Source of the DNA: Azospirillum thermophilum
GTDB lineage: Bacteria; Pseudomonadota; Alphaproteobacteria; Azospirillales; Azospirillaceae
NCBI RefSeq assembly: GCF_003130795.1
Contig: NZ_CP029352.1
Location: 908,001 to 972,000, forward strand
DNA length: 64,000 nt
Direction of reading: 5' to 3'
The translations under genes were made by a program, and so were the position numbers. Every line of letters begins with the position of its first letter. The first letter of the stretch is position 1. The notes below the pieces were generated by a model. It searched no databases, was not told where the DNA came from, and saw nothing but the letters and a program-made list of their open reading frames with translations. Below are positions 35,890 through 43,685 of the stretch, piece after piece.

Positions 35890-36630
35890 TCAGCGGTCCT
35901 TCACCGCGCCGATCAGGAACTCCCTGTTTCCCTCCGGCCCGGTGATCGGGCTTTCGGTGATGTCCAGCACCCGCCAGCCGGGAAGCCCGTCCAGCCACGC
36001 CCGGATCCGGTCGCACACCTCCTGGTGCAGCGCCGGGTCGCGGACGACTCCGCCCTTGCCGACCCTGCCCTTGCCGACCTCGAACTGCGGCTTGATCAGC
36101 GCGACCAGCCGGCCGCCGGGGGCCGTCAGGTCGAGCGCGGCCGGCAGCACGACCTCCAGCCCGATGAAGCTGGCGTCGCACACGACGAGGTCGACCGGAT
36201 CGGGGATCCCGGCCCGGGTCAGGTGGCGCGCGTTGGTCTTCTCCATCACGACGACGCGCGGATCGTTGCGCAGCTTCCAGGCAAGCTGCCCGTGGCCGAC
36301 ATCCACGGCATAGACCTTCGCCGCCCCGCGGGTCAGCAGCACGTCGGTGAAGCCGCCGGTCGAGGCGCCGACATCGACGGCGGTCAGGCCGGCGGGGTCG
36401 ATGCCGAAGACGTCCAGCCCCTTGACCAGCTTCAGCCCGCCGCGCGACACCCAGGGATGGTCCTGCCCCTTGACCGACAGCGGCGCCTCCGCGGCCAGCA
36501 GGTCGCCCGCCTTGTCGATGCGCCGGGTGTCGGAATAGACCAGACCGGCTAGGATCAGCGCCTGCGCCTTGGCGCGGCTCTCGGCCAGTCCGCGCTCCAC
36601 CAGCGCCACGTCCGCGCGCACCCGTGCCAT
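35890..36630 (-). CDS. tlyA: TlyA family rRNA methyltransferase
   Basis: 246 residues. An N-terminal S4 RNA-binding domain (RADVALVERGLAESRAKAQALI) is followed by an FtsJ-like methyltransferase: SRGGLKLVKGLDVFGI, the SAM motif AVDVGASTGGFTDVLL, VYAVDVGHGQLAWKLR, VVCDASFIGLEVVLPA, and LIKPQFEVGKGRVGKGGVVR. Characterised homologues 2'-O-methylate 16S and/or 23S rRNA, and the old name is hemolysin. ATG 36630 begins at the S4 domain. It converges with phyR, with 27 bp between them. Confidence 0.92.
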   Translation of the reverse strand: MARVRADVALVERGLAESRAKAQALILAGLVYSDTRRIDKAGDLLAAEAPLSVKGQDHPWVSRGGLKLVKGLDVFGIDPAGLTAVDVGASTGGFTDVLLTRGAAKVYAVDVGHGQLAWKLRNDPRVVVMEKTNARHLTRAGIPDPVDLVVCDASFIGLEVVLPAALDLTAPGGRLVALIKPQFEVGKGRVGKGGVVRDPALHQEVCDRIRAWLDGLPGWRVLDITESPITGPEGNREFLIGAVKDR

Positions 36631-36725
36631 GCAATGCCCTCCAGCCCGCAACAGGAAAGCGGCCGCAGCCCGCGGCCGTCAGGGGCGCATCCATGACGCA
36701 GGAGACGGGCGCGACGCAAGCGCCC

Positions 36726-37784
36726 TCAGGCGGGAATGTCCAGGATCATGCGGGTGCCGGGCTCCGCCGGCTCCGCCCTCACCCGGCCCTTGAGCTGGCC
36801 GGCGAACGCACGCACCACCTTGAGGCCCAGCGTGGTGGCCCGCGCCACGTCCAGCCCGGGCGGCAGGCCGCGCCCCCGGTCGACGACGGTCAGCCGCAGC
36901 CCGTCGGGCCGATGCCGCAGGGTGACCTCCACCTCGCCCGGATCGCCCTCGACATAGGCGTGGCGCAGCGCGTTGCTGATCAGTTCGTACACGATCAGGG
37001 TCAGCGGAATGACCGAGTCCACCGGCAGGTCGACCGGCTCCGCCTCGACGCGGATGCGGCGCGGCTCCTGGCCGCCGAGCATGCCGCTCTCCAGCTCGGC
37101 GCACAGCTCGCGCAGATGTTCGGCGAAGTCCACATGGCTGCGGCGCAGCGCCTTGTGGGTGCGCTGGTGCGCCTGGGTCACCATGCCGATGCGTCCGCCG
37201 GCGCTCTGGAAGGCACGGCGGATCTCCGGCTCCCTGGTGCTGAGCGCCTGCAGGGTCAGCAGGCTGGAGACGAGCTGCAGCGTGTTCTTGACGCGATGGC
37301 TGACCTCGCGGAGCTGGGCGTCGTGCTCGGCCTGGGTGGGCGGCAGGTCCCTGAGCGTCACCAGCAGGGCGCGCACCGTGCCGGCCACCCCGAGAATCGG
37401 CGTCACCTGCACATCCCAGCGGCGGCCTTCGGCATCCGTGGTGCGGTCGCCCTGGCCCTGGCCGATCCGGCGTGCCGCCGCGAGGAGCCCGGCCGGCACC
37501 GCCGGAAACCGTTCGGGAAAGTCCGGCCCGGCCAGCCCGCCGATGGCGCGCAGGGCTGCGTTGGCGAAGAGGCAGGTGCGGCCGTCGGGATCGAGCACCG
37601 CGGTCGGGGCCGGCGACTGCTCCAGGATGCTGCGCAACAGGTCGGCCTCGCCCGCAGCGCCCTTGCCTGCGCAGTTCGGATCGTCGGGTCGGGCCGCTCC
37701 GCCTCCCGCCCGACGCTTGTCCTGGTCGTCCATAGCCTGGACGCCCATCTCCTGGACGGCCGCGACCGCAAGCACCTGTGGCAT
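36726..37784 (-). CDS. HisKA_2 sensor histidine kinase with PAS domain
   Basis: 352 residues, cytoplasmic. A PAS-like region is at about 48-150 (LLRSILEQSPAPTAVLDPDG). The HisKA_2 phosphoacceptor block is EVSHRVKNTLQLVSSLLTLQ (His163), and the ATPase has YELISNALRHAY, LTVVDRGRGLPPGL and TLGLKVVRAFAGQLKG. This kinase class often feeds PhyR in the general stress response, and phyR is about 0.9 kb away, which makes that pairing plausible but unproven. ATG 37784 is preceded by GAGGGG. A second ATG at 37733 is possible. Confidence 0.85.
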   Translation of the reverse strand: MPQVLAVAAVQEMGVQAMDDQDKRRAGGGAARPDDPNCAGKGAAGEADLLRSILEQSPAPTAVLDPDGRTCLFANAALRAIGGLAGPDFPERFPAVPAGLLAAARRIGQGQGDRTTDAEGRRWDVQVTPILGVAGTVRALLVTLRDLPPTQAEHDAQLREVSHRVKNTLQLVSSLLTLQALSTREPEIRRAFQSAGGRIGMVTQAHQRTHKALRRSHVDFAEHLRELCAELESGMLGGQEPRRIRVEAEPVDLPVDSVIPLTLIVYELISNALRHAYVEGDPGEVEVTLRHRPDGLRLTVVDRGRGLPPGLDVARATTLGLKVVRAFAGQLKGRVRAEPAEPGTRMILDIPA

Positions 37785-38046
37785 CAAATGCGCCCCTCAG
37801 CCCAACAGTTTGCCAGGTTCCTTCAGGCGTGAATTGTAGGCCGGCCGTTCCGGCCCGACCAGACGAACAACCCGGAAACCGGCTAGACAAATGTGGGTAG
37901 GACATTGGTGATGCGACAACCTCTCCTATGTCCGACCACAAAGTACCGGCCCTCCTTCCGGATTCACACCTCGGAACTGCTTGGGCCGGCGCCCTCAGTG
38001 CTTGTCCGGCACGGGCGAAGCTCCGGAATGCGGCCGTTTTCCTTCG

Positions 38047-38955
38047 TCACACCTCCTCGTTCAGGACCGGCAGGACGGACAGGCGGCGGGTGGCGTAATC
38101 GAGGAAGGCGCGCACGCGGGGCGGCATCAGCCGGGCGCTGGGAAAGACCAGATGGACCGGGCGGACCGCCGGATCGAAGGAGCGCAGCAGGCGGACCAGC
38201 CGGCCGGACGCCACATCCTCCGCCACCTGATAGGACAGCGCCGCGGTGATCCCCCGCCCCTCCCGCGCCGCCCACAGCGCCGCGTCCCCCTGGCTGACCG
38301 TCAGGCGGGGCGAGATGCGGACCGTCCGCTCCCCCTCCGGCGTGCGGAACCGCCACTCGCGCGGCTGCGGACGGCTGGCGAAATGGATGATGTCGTGGCC
38401 GGCGAGCTCCGCCGGGTCCCGCGGCGTGCCGCGACGCTCGAGATAGGCAGGGCTGGCCACCAGCACCCGGCGCACCTGCCCGATCCGCCGGGCGATCAGG
38501 CCGGATTCGGCCAGCGTTCCGATCCGCACCGCCACGTCCAGCCCCTCGTCGATCAGGTCGAGATTGCGGTCGGACAGCAGCAGGTCGACCTCCACCGCCG
38601 GATGCTCGTCGAGAAATCCGGTGACGCAGGGCAGCACATGCATGCGGCCGAACATCAGCGGCGCGGTGACCCGCAGCGTTCCGCGCGGCATCGCCATGTC
38701 GCCGGCGACGTCGCGCATCGCTTCCTCGAAGTCGCCGAGAAGACGGCGGGCATGATCGGCGAGGCGGCGCCCCGCATCGGTGGGAGCCAGCCGGCGCGTC
38801 GTCCGCTCCACCAGCCGGACGCCGATCTGCTCCTCCAGCCGCGCCAGCGTGCGCGTCACCGCGGGGGCGGAGCGCTGCAGCTTGCGCGCCGCCCCGGCCA
38901 GCGATCCCTCGTCCACGATCGCCAGGAAGACCTGCAGCTCGTCCAGACGGTCCAT
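38047..38955 (-). CDS. LysR family transcriptional regulator
   Basis: 302 residues. The N-terminal winged HTH is MDRLDELQVFLAIVDEGSLA, GAARKLQRSAPAVTRTLARL and LVERTTRRLAPTDAG. The remaining 210 residues form the inducer-binding domain (GTLRVTAPLMFGRMHVLPCV). It is divergent from the GST-PNPOx gene pair, the usual layout for a LysR regulator and its target. A palindrome in the 117-bp gap (39012-39026) is a probable binding site. Confidence 0.92.
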   Translation of the reverse strand: MDRLDELQVFLAIVDEGSLAGAARKLQRSAPAVTRTLARLEEQIGVRLVERTTRRLAPTDAGRRLADHARRLLGDFEEAMRDVAGDMAMPRGTLRVTAPLMFGRMHVLPCVTGFLDEHPAVEVDLLLSDRNLDLIDEGLDVAVRIGTLAESGLIARRIGQVRRVLVASPAYLERRGTPRDPAELAGHDIIHFASRPQPREWRFRTPEGERTVRISPRLTVSQGDAALWAAREGRGITAALSYQVAEDVASGRLVRLLRSFDPAVRPVHLVFPSARLMPPRVRAFLDYATRRLSVLPVLNEEV

Positions 38956-39011
38956 GGCGCCGCCCCATCCTTTCACTTGATGGAAGAGTGACTTGCCGAT
39001 CCTCCGGATTA

Positions 39012-39026
39012 TGCGCGTACCGCGCA
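39012..39026. promoter_or_regulatory. Palindrome between LysR gene and GST
   Basis: TGCGCG-TAC-CGCGCA, perfect 6-bp arms and T-N13-A in form, located 47 bp before the GST start and 57 bp before the LysR start. Good candidate operator for the LysR protein. Confidence 0.5.
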
Positions 39027-39072
39027 AGGCCTATCGTTCGCCAACCGCGACCATCAGGCAAAGGAGACGGCC

Positions 39073-39708
39073 ATGGCCGACCGCACGGACCAGCGCCCCC
39101 TGATCCTTCACTCCATCCCCCTTTCCGGCCACTGCCACCGGGTGGAGCTTCTGCTTCGCATGCTCGGGCTGCCCTTCGAGACGGTTCCCGCCGATGCCGA
39201 CGTGCGCAAGAGCGAGGCCTTCCGGACCAGGAATCCCTTCGGACAGATCCCGGTGCTGGAGGACGGCGACCTCGTGCTGGCCGATTCCAACGCCATCCTC
39301 GTCTATCTCGCCTTGCGCTACGACCCCGAGCGGCGCTGGCTGCCCGACGACCCGGTGAAGGCGGCGCGCGTGCAGCGCTGGCTGTCGGTGGCGGCGGGCG
39401 AGGTCGCCTTCGGGCCGGCGAGGGCCCGCCTGATCGTGCAGTTCAAGGCCGCCTTCGACCACGAGGCCGCCTGCCGCCTCGCGACCCGCCTGCTCGGGCT
39501 GATGGAGGAGCATCTGGGCCGCAGCCCCTTCCTCGCCGGCACGGAACCGACGATCGCCGACCTCGCCTGCTATTCCTACGTCGCCCACGCCCCGGAAGGC
39601 GGCATCCCGCTCGATCCCTACCCGGCGGTGCGCGCCTGGCTGGAGCGGGTGGAAGCCCTGCCGGGCTTCAAGGCGATGCCGCGCTCGCCGATCCCCCAGG
39701 CCGCGTGA
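39073..39708 (+). CDS. Glutathione S-transferase family protein
   Basis: 211 residues. The thioredoxin-like N-domain opens LILHSIPLSGHCHRVELLLR and contains the cis-Pro and glutathione-binding NPFGQIPVLEDGDLVLADSN. The all-helical C-domain begins near residue 90, with the N-capping motif GTEPTIADLACYSYV. Likely detoxification of electrophiles in the cytoplasm. First gene of a two-gene operon with the PNPOx-like gene 26 bp downstream. Probably under control of the adjacent LysR protein. Confidence 0.92.
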   Translation: MADRTDQRPLILHSIPLSGHCHRVELLLRMLGLPFETVPADADVRKSEAFRTRNPFGQIPVLEDGDLVLADSNAILVYLALRYDPERRWLPDDPVKAARVQRWLSVAAGEVAFGPARARLIVQFKAAFDHEAACRLATRLLGLMEEHLGRSPFLAGTEPTIADLACYSYVAHAPEGGIPLDPYPAVRAWLERVEALPGFKAMPRSPIPQAA

Positions 39709-39734
39709 GGCCGACACCATCGAGGAGACGGACA

Positions 39735-40721
39735 ATGCACGACGTACCCGCGGGACTCGCCGCGGGTCCGTTCCATACGGGCGAGCTGATCGCCCAGGAA
39801 CGGGCCGGCGTTCGGGATCGCATGGCCGGCCGCGCCGTCGTTCCCATCCGCGACCACATGCCGGACCAGCACCGCGAGTTCTTTGCGATGCTGCCTTTCC
39901 TGGCGGTCGGCGTGCTGGACGAGGGTGGGTGGCCGGCGGCCGGGATGCTGGTCGGGCCGCCCGGCTTCGCCACCAGTCCCGACGCGAGGACGCTGCGCAT
40001 CGCCCCGGCCGCACCGCCGGCGGGAATCGCCCCGGCCTCGCTGGCCGCCGGTGCTCGGATCGGGCTGCTCGGGCTGCAATTGTCGACGCGGCGGCGCAAC
40101 CGGGCGAACGGCCGGATCGCCGCCGTCGAGGACGGGGTGCTGACCGTGGCCGTGGAGCAGAGCTTCGGCAACTGCCCGCAGTACATCCAGCGCCGCGAAC
40201 ACCGCTTCGTCCGCGACCCTGCCGGACCGGCGGCCCCGGTCGAAGCGCTCGGCGGACTGGATGCCGCGGCACGGGCGGCCATCGTCGCCGCGGACACCGT
40301 CTTCGTCGCATCGGCAAGCCGCGGTGCCGGGGCCGTGCAGGAGCAGGGCATCGGCGTGGACGTGTCGCATCGCGGCGGCCGGCCGGGCTTCATCGCCCTT
40401 GACGGCGATACGCTGTGCATCCCGGATTATCGCGGCAACAACTACTTCAACACGCTCGGCAATTTCGCGGTGAACCCGCGGGCCGGACTGCTGGTGCCGG
40501 ATTTCGCGAGCGGCGACCTCCTTCACCTCAGCGGCACCGTCGCACTGGTCTGGGACGGGCCGGAGGCCCGCCGCGTCCCGGGTGCCGAGCGGATCTGGCG
40601 CCTGACGCCGACCGCCGTCTGGCGGGCGCGGGACGCCCTGCCCCTGCGCTGGTTCCTCCGCGACTATGCCCCGACCTCGCTGGCGGCCGGCATCTGGGGC
40701 GAGACGGCGGAGACGGCCTGA
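39735..40721 (+). CDS. Pyridoxamine 5'-phosphate oxidase-like flavin protein
   Basis: 328 residues, larger than a single PNPOx domain. It has a first split-barrel half (MLPFLAVGVLDEGGWPAAGM, then QSFGNCPQYIQRREH) and a second (DTVFVASASRGAGAVQEQGI, DVSHRGGRPGFIALDGDTL, YRGNNYFNTLGNFAVNPRAG). The GNCPQYIQRR motif is seen in two-half PNPOx-like proteins with FMN. Its partner is a GST, which suggests a role in stress or xenobiotic reduction. The reaction is unknown. Confidence 0.82.
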   Translation: MHDVPAGLAAGPFHTGELIAQERAGVRDRMAGRAVVPIRDHMPDQHREFFAMLPFLAVGVLDEGGWPAAGMLVGPPGFATSPDARTLRIAPAAPPAGIAPASLAAGARIGLLGLQLSTRRRNRANGRIAAVEDGVLTVAVEQSFGNCPQYIQRREHRFVRDPAGPAAPVEALGGLDAAARAAIVAADTVFVASASRGAGAVQEQGIGVDVSHRGGRPGFIALDGDTLCIPDYRGNNYFNTLGNFAVNPRAGLLVPDFASGDLLHLSGTVALVWDGPEARRVPGAERIWRLTPTAVWRARDALPLRWFLRDYAPTSLAAGIWGETAETA

Positions 40722-40795
40722 CGAGCGGCAAACTGCTCCTTTGATCGGACGGCGAAGCAAGCGTATATCGGCGTCCTCCGGCGGTGAGCCGCCCG

Positions 40796-42475
40796 ATGGA
40801 TGCTGCCCCGATGGATTCCCGCCCTTCCAGCCGCCGAACCTCGAGCCCGGGCCGCCACAGGCTCGGCAAGTACGAGGGGCTGGAGGAGATCGGGCGCCCT
40901 CCGGGCGGAGCGACCCTCTACAGTGCGGCCGATCCGGCCACCGGCCGCGCCGTGACCCTGGCCTGCGTCGCCCTGTCGGCCTTCGCCGGCCGCGACGCCG
41001 ACCTCGACCGGTTCCGGCGGGACGCCAGGGTGGCGAGCCGGCTGATCCACCCTGCCATCCTGCGCATCCATGCCTCCGGAGAGCATGGCGGGACGGCATT
41101 TCTCGCCTGCGACCCTGCGGCGGGCCGGACGCTCGCCCAGTTGCTGGCGGAGCAGGCCCCCCTTGCCGCCGGAGAGGCTGTCGCAATCACGGCCGCCATC
41201 CTGGAGGCCGTCGACCATGCCCACCGGGCCGGCTTGGTGCACGGCCTTATCGCCCCGGAGGCCGTCTGGATCGGAGAGGATCGGACGGTGCGGGTCGGCT
41301 GGTTCGGCCTTGCCGCCCTGGCGGCCCCTCGGGCAACCGTCGGGGACGATCTGAAGGCCGTCGGCGGGTTGCTCGACCGGATGCTTGCCGGCCGCAGCCT
41401 GACCGTCGAGCTGACGGGTATCCTGGCACAGGCGACGGCCCCCCGGCCGGAGGATCGGTTCGCCAGCGCCGCCGCCTTCCGGAGCGCCCTGCTCGACGCC
41501 GGCCCCTCGCCACCTGCCGGGCCGAAGACGCGCCGCCGGCTGCCCGTGCTGCTTCCGGGAGCGGCGCTCGCCCTGCTGGTGGCAGCCGGGCTGCTGATCC
41601 TGGACCGCCGTCCTGCCCCGCCGTCACCCCCGGCCGCCGCGGTCGTCGAGCCCCGGCCCGCGTCCGCACCTCCGGGTCCGCAACCGGCCGAACTGCAATC
41701 GCCCGCTGCGGAGTCCCCGCCCCCTTCCCCTCCGGCGCCCGTCCAGCCGGCGGAGGCACCTGCCGCCGTCCCGGTACCGCCGCCGCTTCCCGCCCGCCCT
41801 TCGCCGGAGGCGGTGCGGAACGCCTTGCGCGACGTGACCTGCGCCCTGCCGACGGTAGGGGAGCATGACGGCCGGCTGCTGATCGGAGGGACCGCCGCCG
41901 GAGAGGCGGCGCGCAGGGCGGTGCAGGACCTGACCGCGAGACTGGCGGGCGGCTGGCCCTATGGGATCGAGATCGCCACGGCCCCCGCCGAGCTGTGCGA
42001 TCCATTGACCGTGGCGGCGGCCCCGCTGGCGGCGAATGCCGCACTCGACCGGCCGCTCGCCCTGCGGCTGGTGACTGAGGCCGGCCCGCTGCGGGCGGAC
42101 GAGTCCCTGGTTCTGGAGGTGGAGACGCCGCCGGGCCGCCCGCTCCATCTGCAGGTCGATTACTTCACGGCCGACGGCACCGTCGTGCATCTGCTGCCCA
42201 ACCCCAGCGAGACGGGCAGCCTGACGGAACCTGCAGCGACGCGGCGTCTGGGAGAGAGGTCGGCCGGCGGGCGGTTCTGGACGATCGGCCCGCCCTTCGG
42301 CCAGGAGTTGCTGCTGGTACTCGCCTCTCCCGCTCCGCTGTCCGTGGGTGGGCGGCCGGAAGCGGAACCGGCATCGGCCTATCTGGCGGCCCTGCGCCGC
42401 GCCCTGCGGGAGTCCGGCAGCGTCGAGGGCGGGCATGTTCTGGCCGCGGCCCGCTTCATCGCCACGGCGCCCTGA
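40796..42475 (+). CDS. Pseudokinase-transmembrane-DUF4384 protein
   Basis: 559 residues. Residues about 25-235 have a Ser/Thr-kinase fold, but its catalytic residues are gone. The HRDLKPEN loop has become HGLIAPEAVW (149-158), the DFG site is GWFG (168-171), and there is no VAIK lysine. A membrane helix (LPVLLPGAALALLVAAGLLI, 249-268) and a long Pro-rich spacer follow. The last 120 residues look like DUF4384 (DESLVLEVETPPGRPLHLQV, DYFTADGTVVHLLPNP). It may be a signalling or scaffold protein linking cytoplasm and periplasm. It opens the flagellar region. ATG 40796 was chosen over GTG 40784. Confidence 0.8.
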   Translation: MDAAPMDSRPSSRRTSSPGRHRLGKYEGLEEIGRPPGGATLYSAADPATGRAVTLACVALSAFAGRDADLDRFRRDARVASRLIHPAILRIHASGEHGGTAFLACDPAAGRTLAQLLAEQAPLAAGEAVAITAAILEAVDHAHRAGLVHGLIAPEAVWIGEDRTVRVGWFGLAALAAPRATVGDDLKAVGGLLDRMLAGRSLTVELTGILAQATAPRPEDRFASAAAFRSALLDAGPSPPAGPKTRRRLPVLLPGAALALLVAAGLLILDRRPAPPSPPAAAVVEPRPASAPPGPQPAELQSPAAESPPPSPPAPVQPAEAPAAVPVPPPLPARPSPEAVRNALRDVTCALPTVGEHDGRLLIGGTAAGEAARRAVQDLTARLAGGWPYGIEIATAPAELCDPLTVAAAPLAANAALDRPLALRLVTEAGPLRADESLVLEVETPPGRPLHLQVDYFTADGTVVHLLPNPSETGSLTEPAATRRLGERSAGGRFWTIGPPFGQELLLVLASPAPLSVGGRPEAEPASAYLAALRRALRESGSVEGGHVLAAARFIATAP

Positions 42476-42523
42476 CCGGCAGGCCCGGTTACTTCGGAAG
42501 AGGACCGCTGAGGCGGGGATCGC

Positions 42524-42736
42524 TCAGACGACGATGTTGAGGTTCTGGCCGCGCGTCTCGGTGACATTGCCGCCACCGGGGCTACCGCCCGGACTGCCGC
42601 CCAGCAGGGTGGTGACGGCCGCCTGCTGCTGCTCGGCCGCCTGGTTCAGCGCCTTCACGCCGAAACTCATCTGGCCTTGTGCCTGACGCAGGGAAACCGC
42701 GGCGCCCGCGGTCGAGGAGGTGACGTCGAGAGACAT
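42524..42736 (-). CDS. YjfB-like putative motility protein
   Basis: 70 residues. The N-terminal half is a helix, SLRQAQGQMSFGVKALNQAA then EQQQAAVTTLL, which resembles the YjfB motility family. A Gly/Pro-rich tail follows (GGSPGGSPGGG). Family members occur near flagellar genes and are of unknown mechanism. It is followed on the same strand by nothing closer than the DUF4384 gene end (convergent). The FlaG-like gene is 77 bp upstream. Confidence 0.65.
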   Translation of the reverse strand: MSLDVTSSTAGAAVSLRQAQGQMSFGVKALNQAAEQQQAAVTTLLGGSPGGSPGGGNVTETRGQNLNIVV

Positions 42737-42813
42737 GGCTTGAGTACCCGTTCCGGACCGTTCAAAGCATCCTGCGGCGCTTCAGCGCATCCTGCGGCCG
42801 AACATCGACGCCG

Positions 42814-43395
42814 TCAGATGACGACATTCACCCGGGCGCTGCCGGTAGAACCGCCGGCACCCGCCGCAGCGCCGGCGACGGCAACCGCCGCCTGATGCGT
42901 CGTGGACACGGAGGATTGTGCCACGAATGGAGCACCACCGGAAGGGGGTGCGGCCGCGGTTGTCACAGCCGCCTTGCCGGCTGCGCCATTCGTCGCACTC
43001 CGGCTAGCGGAACTGCCGCCCGATCCGGCGCCGGAGGAACCGCCCTGGCCGCCATCGCCGGCCCCGCCGACGACCATCTTGAGCGCCGAGGCCCGCTCCG
43101 CCTCCTTCTCCTTCTGCTGCGCTTCCTTGTATTGCTTCAGCGCAGCCTCGGTCGGGATCTGGGAGACCGTCTTGCCGTCCGCCGGGTCACGGAACAGCAT
43201 GACCAGACGCGAAGCGTCGGTGTCGTAGGAGAAGGCGACGATGGGGTAGCGGTTGGTGAGGGGTTCCGCCGTGCCCGTCGCGATGCGAATCGGGGCGTCG
43301 GCCCCGGTTCCGGCGTCTTTCGCGCCGCGGGCCGTCATGGGATCGACCGGCCGAGAGGCCGTCGCAGTGGCGAGTGCCACATTCATGACCGGCAT
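42814..43395 (-). CDS. FlaG-like flagellar protein
   Basis: 193 residues. The central part matches the FlaG pattern: IVAFSYDTDASRLVMLFRDP, then DGKTVSQIPTEAALKQYKEA. A charged coiled helix (EAQQKEKEAERASALK) and a long Gly/Ala/Ser tail with low sequence complexity follow. FlaG proteins affect filament length and flagellin export in other bacteria. Start ATG 43395 is one of several close choices (GTG 43401, ATG 43386). The upstream 290 bp is AT-rich and likely a promoter. Confidence 0.65.
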   Translation of the reverse strand: MPVMNVALATATASRPVDPMTARGAKDAGTGADAPIRIATGTAEPLTNRYPIVAFSYDTDASRLVMLFRDPADGKTVSQIPTEAALKQYKEAQQKEKEAERASALKMVVGGAGDGGQGGSSGAGSGGSSASRSATNGAAGKAAVTTAAAPPSGGAPFVAQSSVSTTHQAAVAVAGAAAGAGGSTGSARVNVVI

Positions 43396-43685
43396 ACCCA
43401 CAAATCCTGGAATCGCAAGGATAAAAATACCTTGAAATTGCTCTAACGTAAAGGGTTTGTTTACGCTTATCAGGAATTGCGGGCCGCCTCGGGTCCCTCA
43501 CGCACAACGATAGGCCAAAAGGCTTATATGGTTGAAGTTTCAAGACTCTGGCTCCGCCATCCGGGGCACGCGAACCCTCTCCTCCGCCGTCCAGGCAGTG
43601 GTGCCGCTGCATCGGGATTATCCCTAAGGGGTGGAAAACAGGGGCATGCTTGCACCGTTCAGGGCATCCCCGTAAGCCTCTCGCC
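43396..43685. promoter_or_regulatory. Divergent region FlaG-like / TPR-GT gene
   Basis: 290 bp, AT-rich near 43405-43470. Contains the hairpin-like repeat CGTAAA-N7-TTTACG at 43447-43465 and a second, imperfect one near 43513-43530 (ATAGGCC/GGCTTAT). Neither is a known operator to me. Promoters for both neighbouring genes must lie here. Confidence 0.4.
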
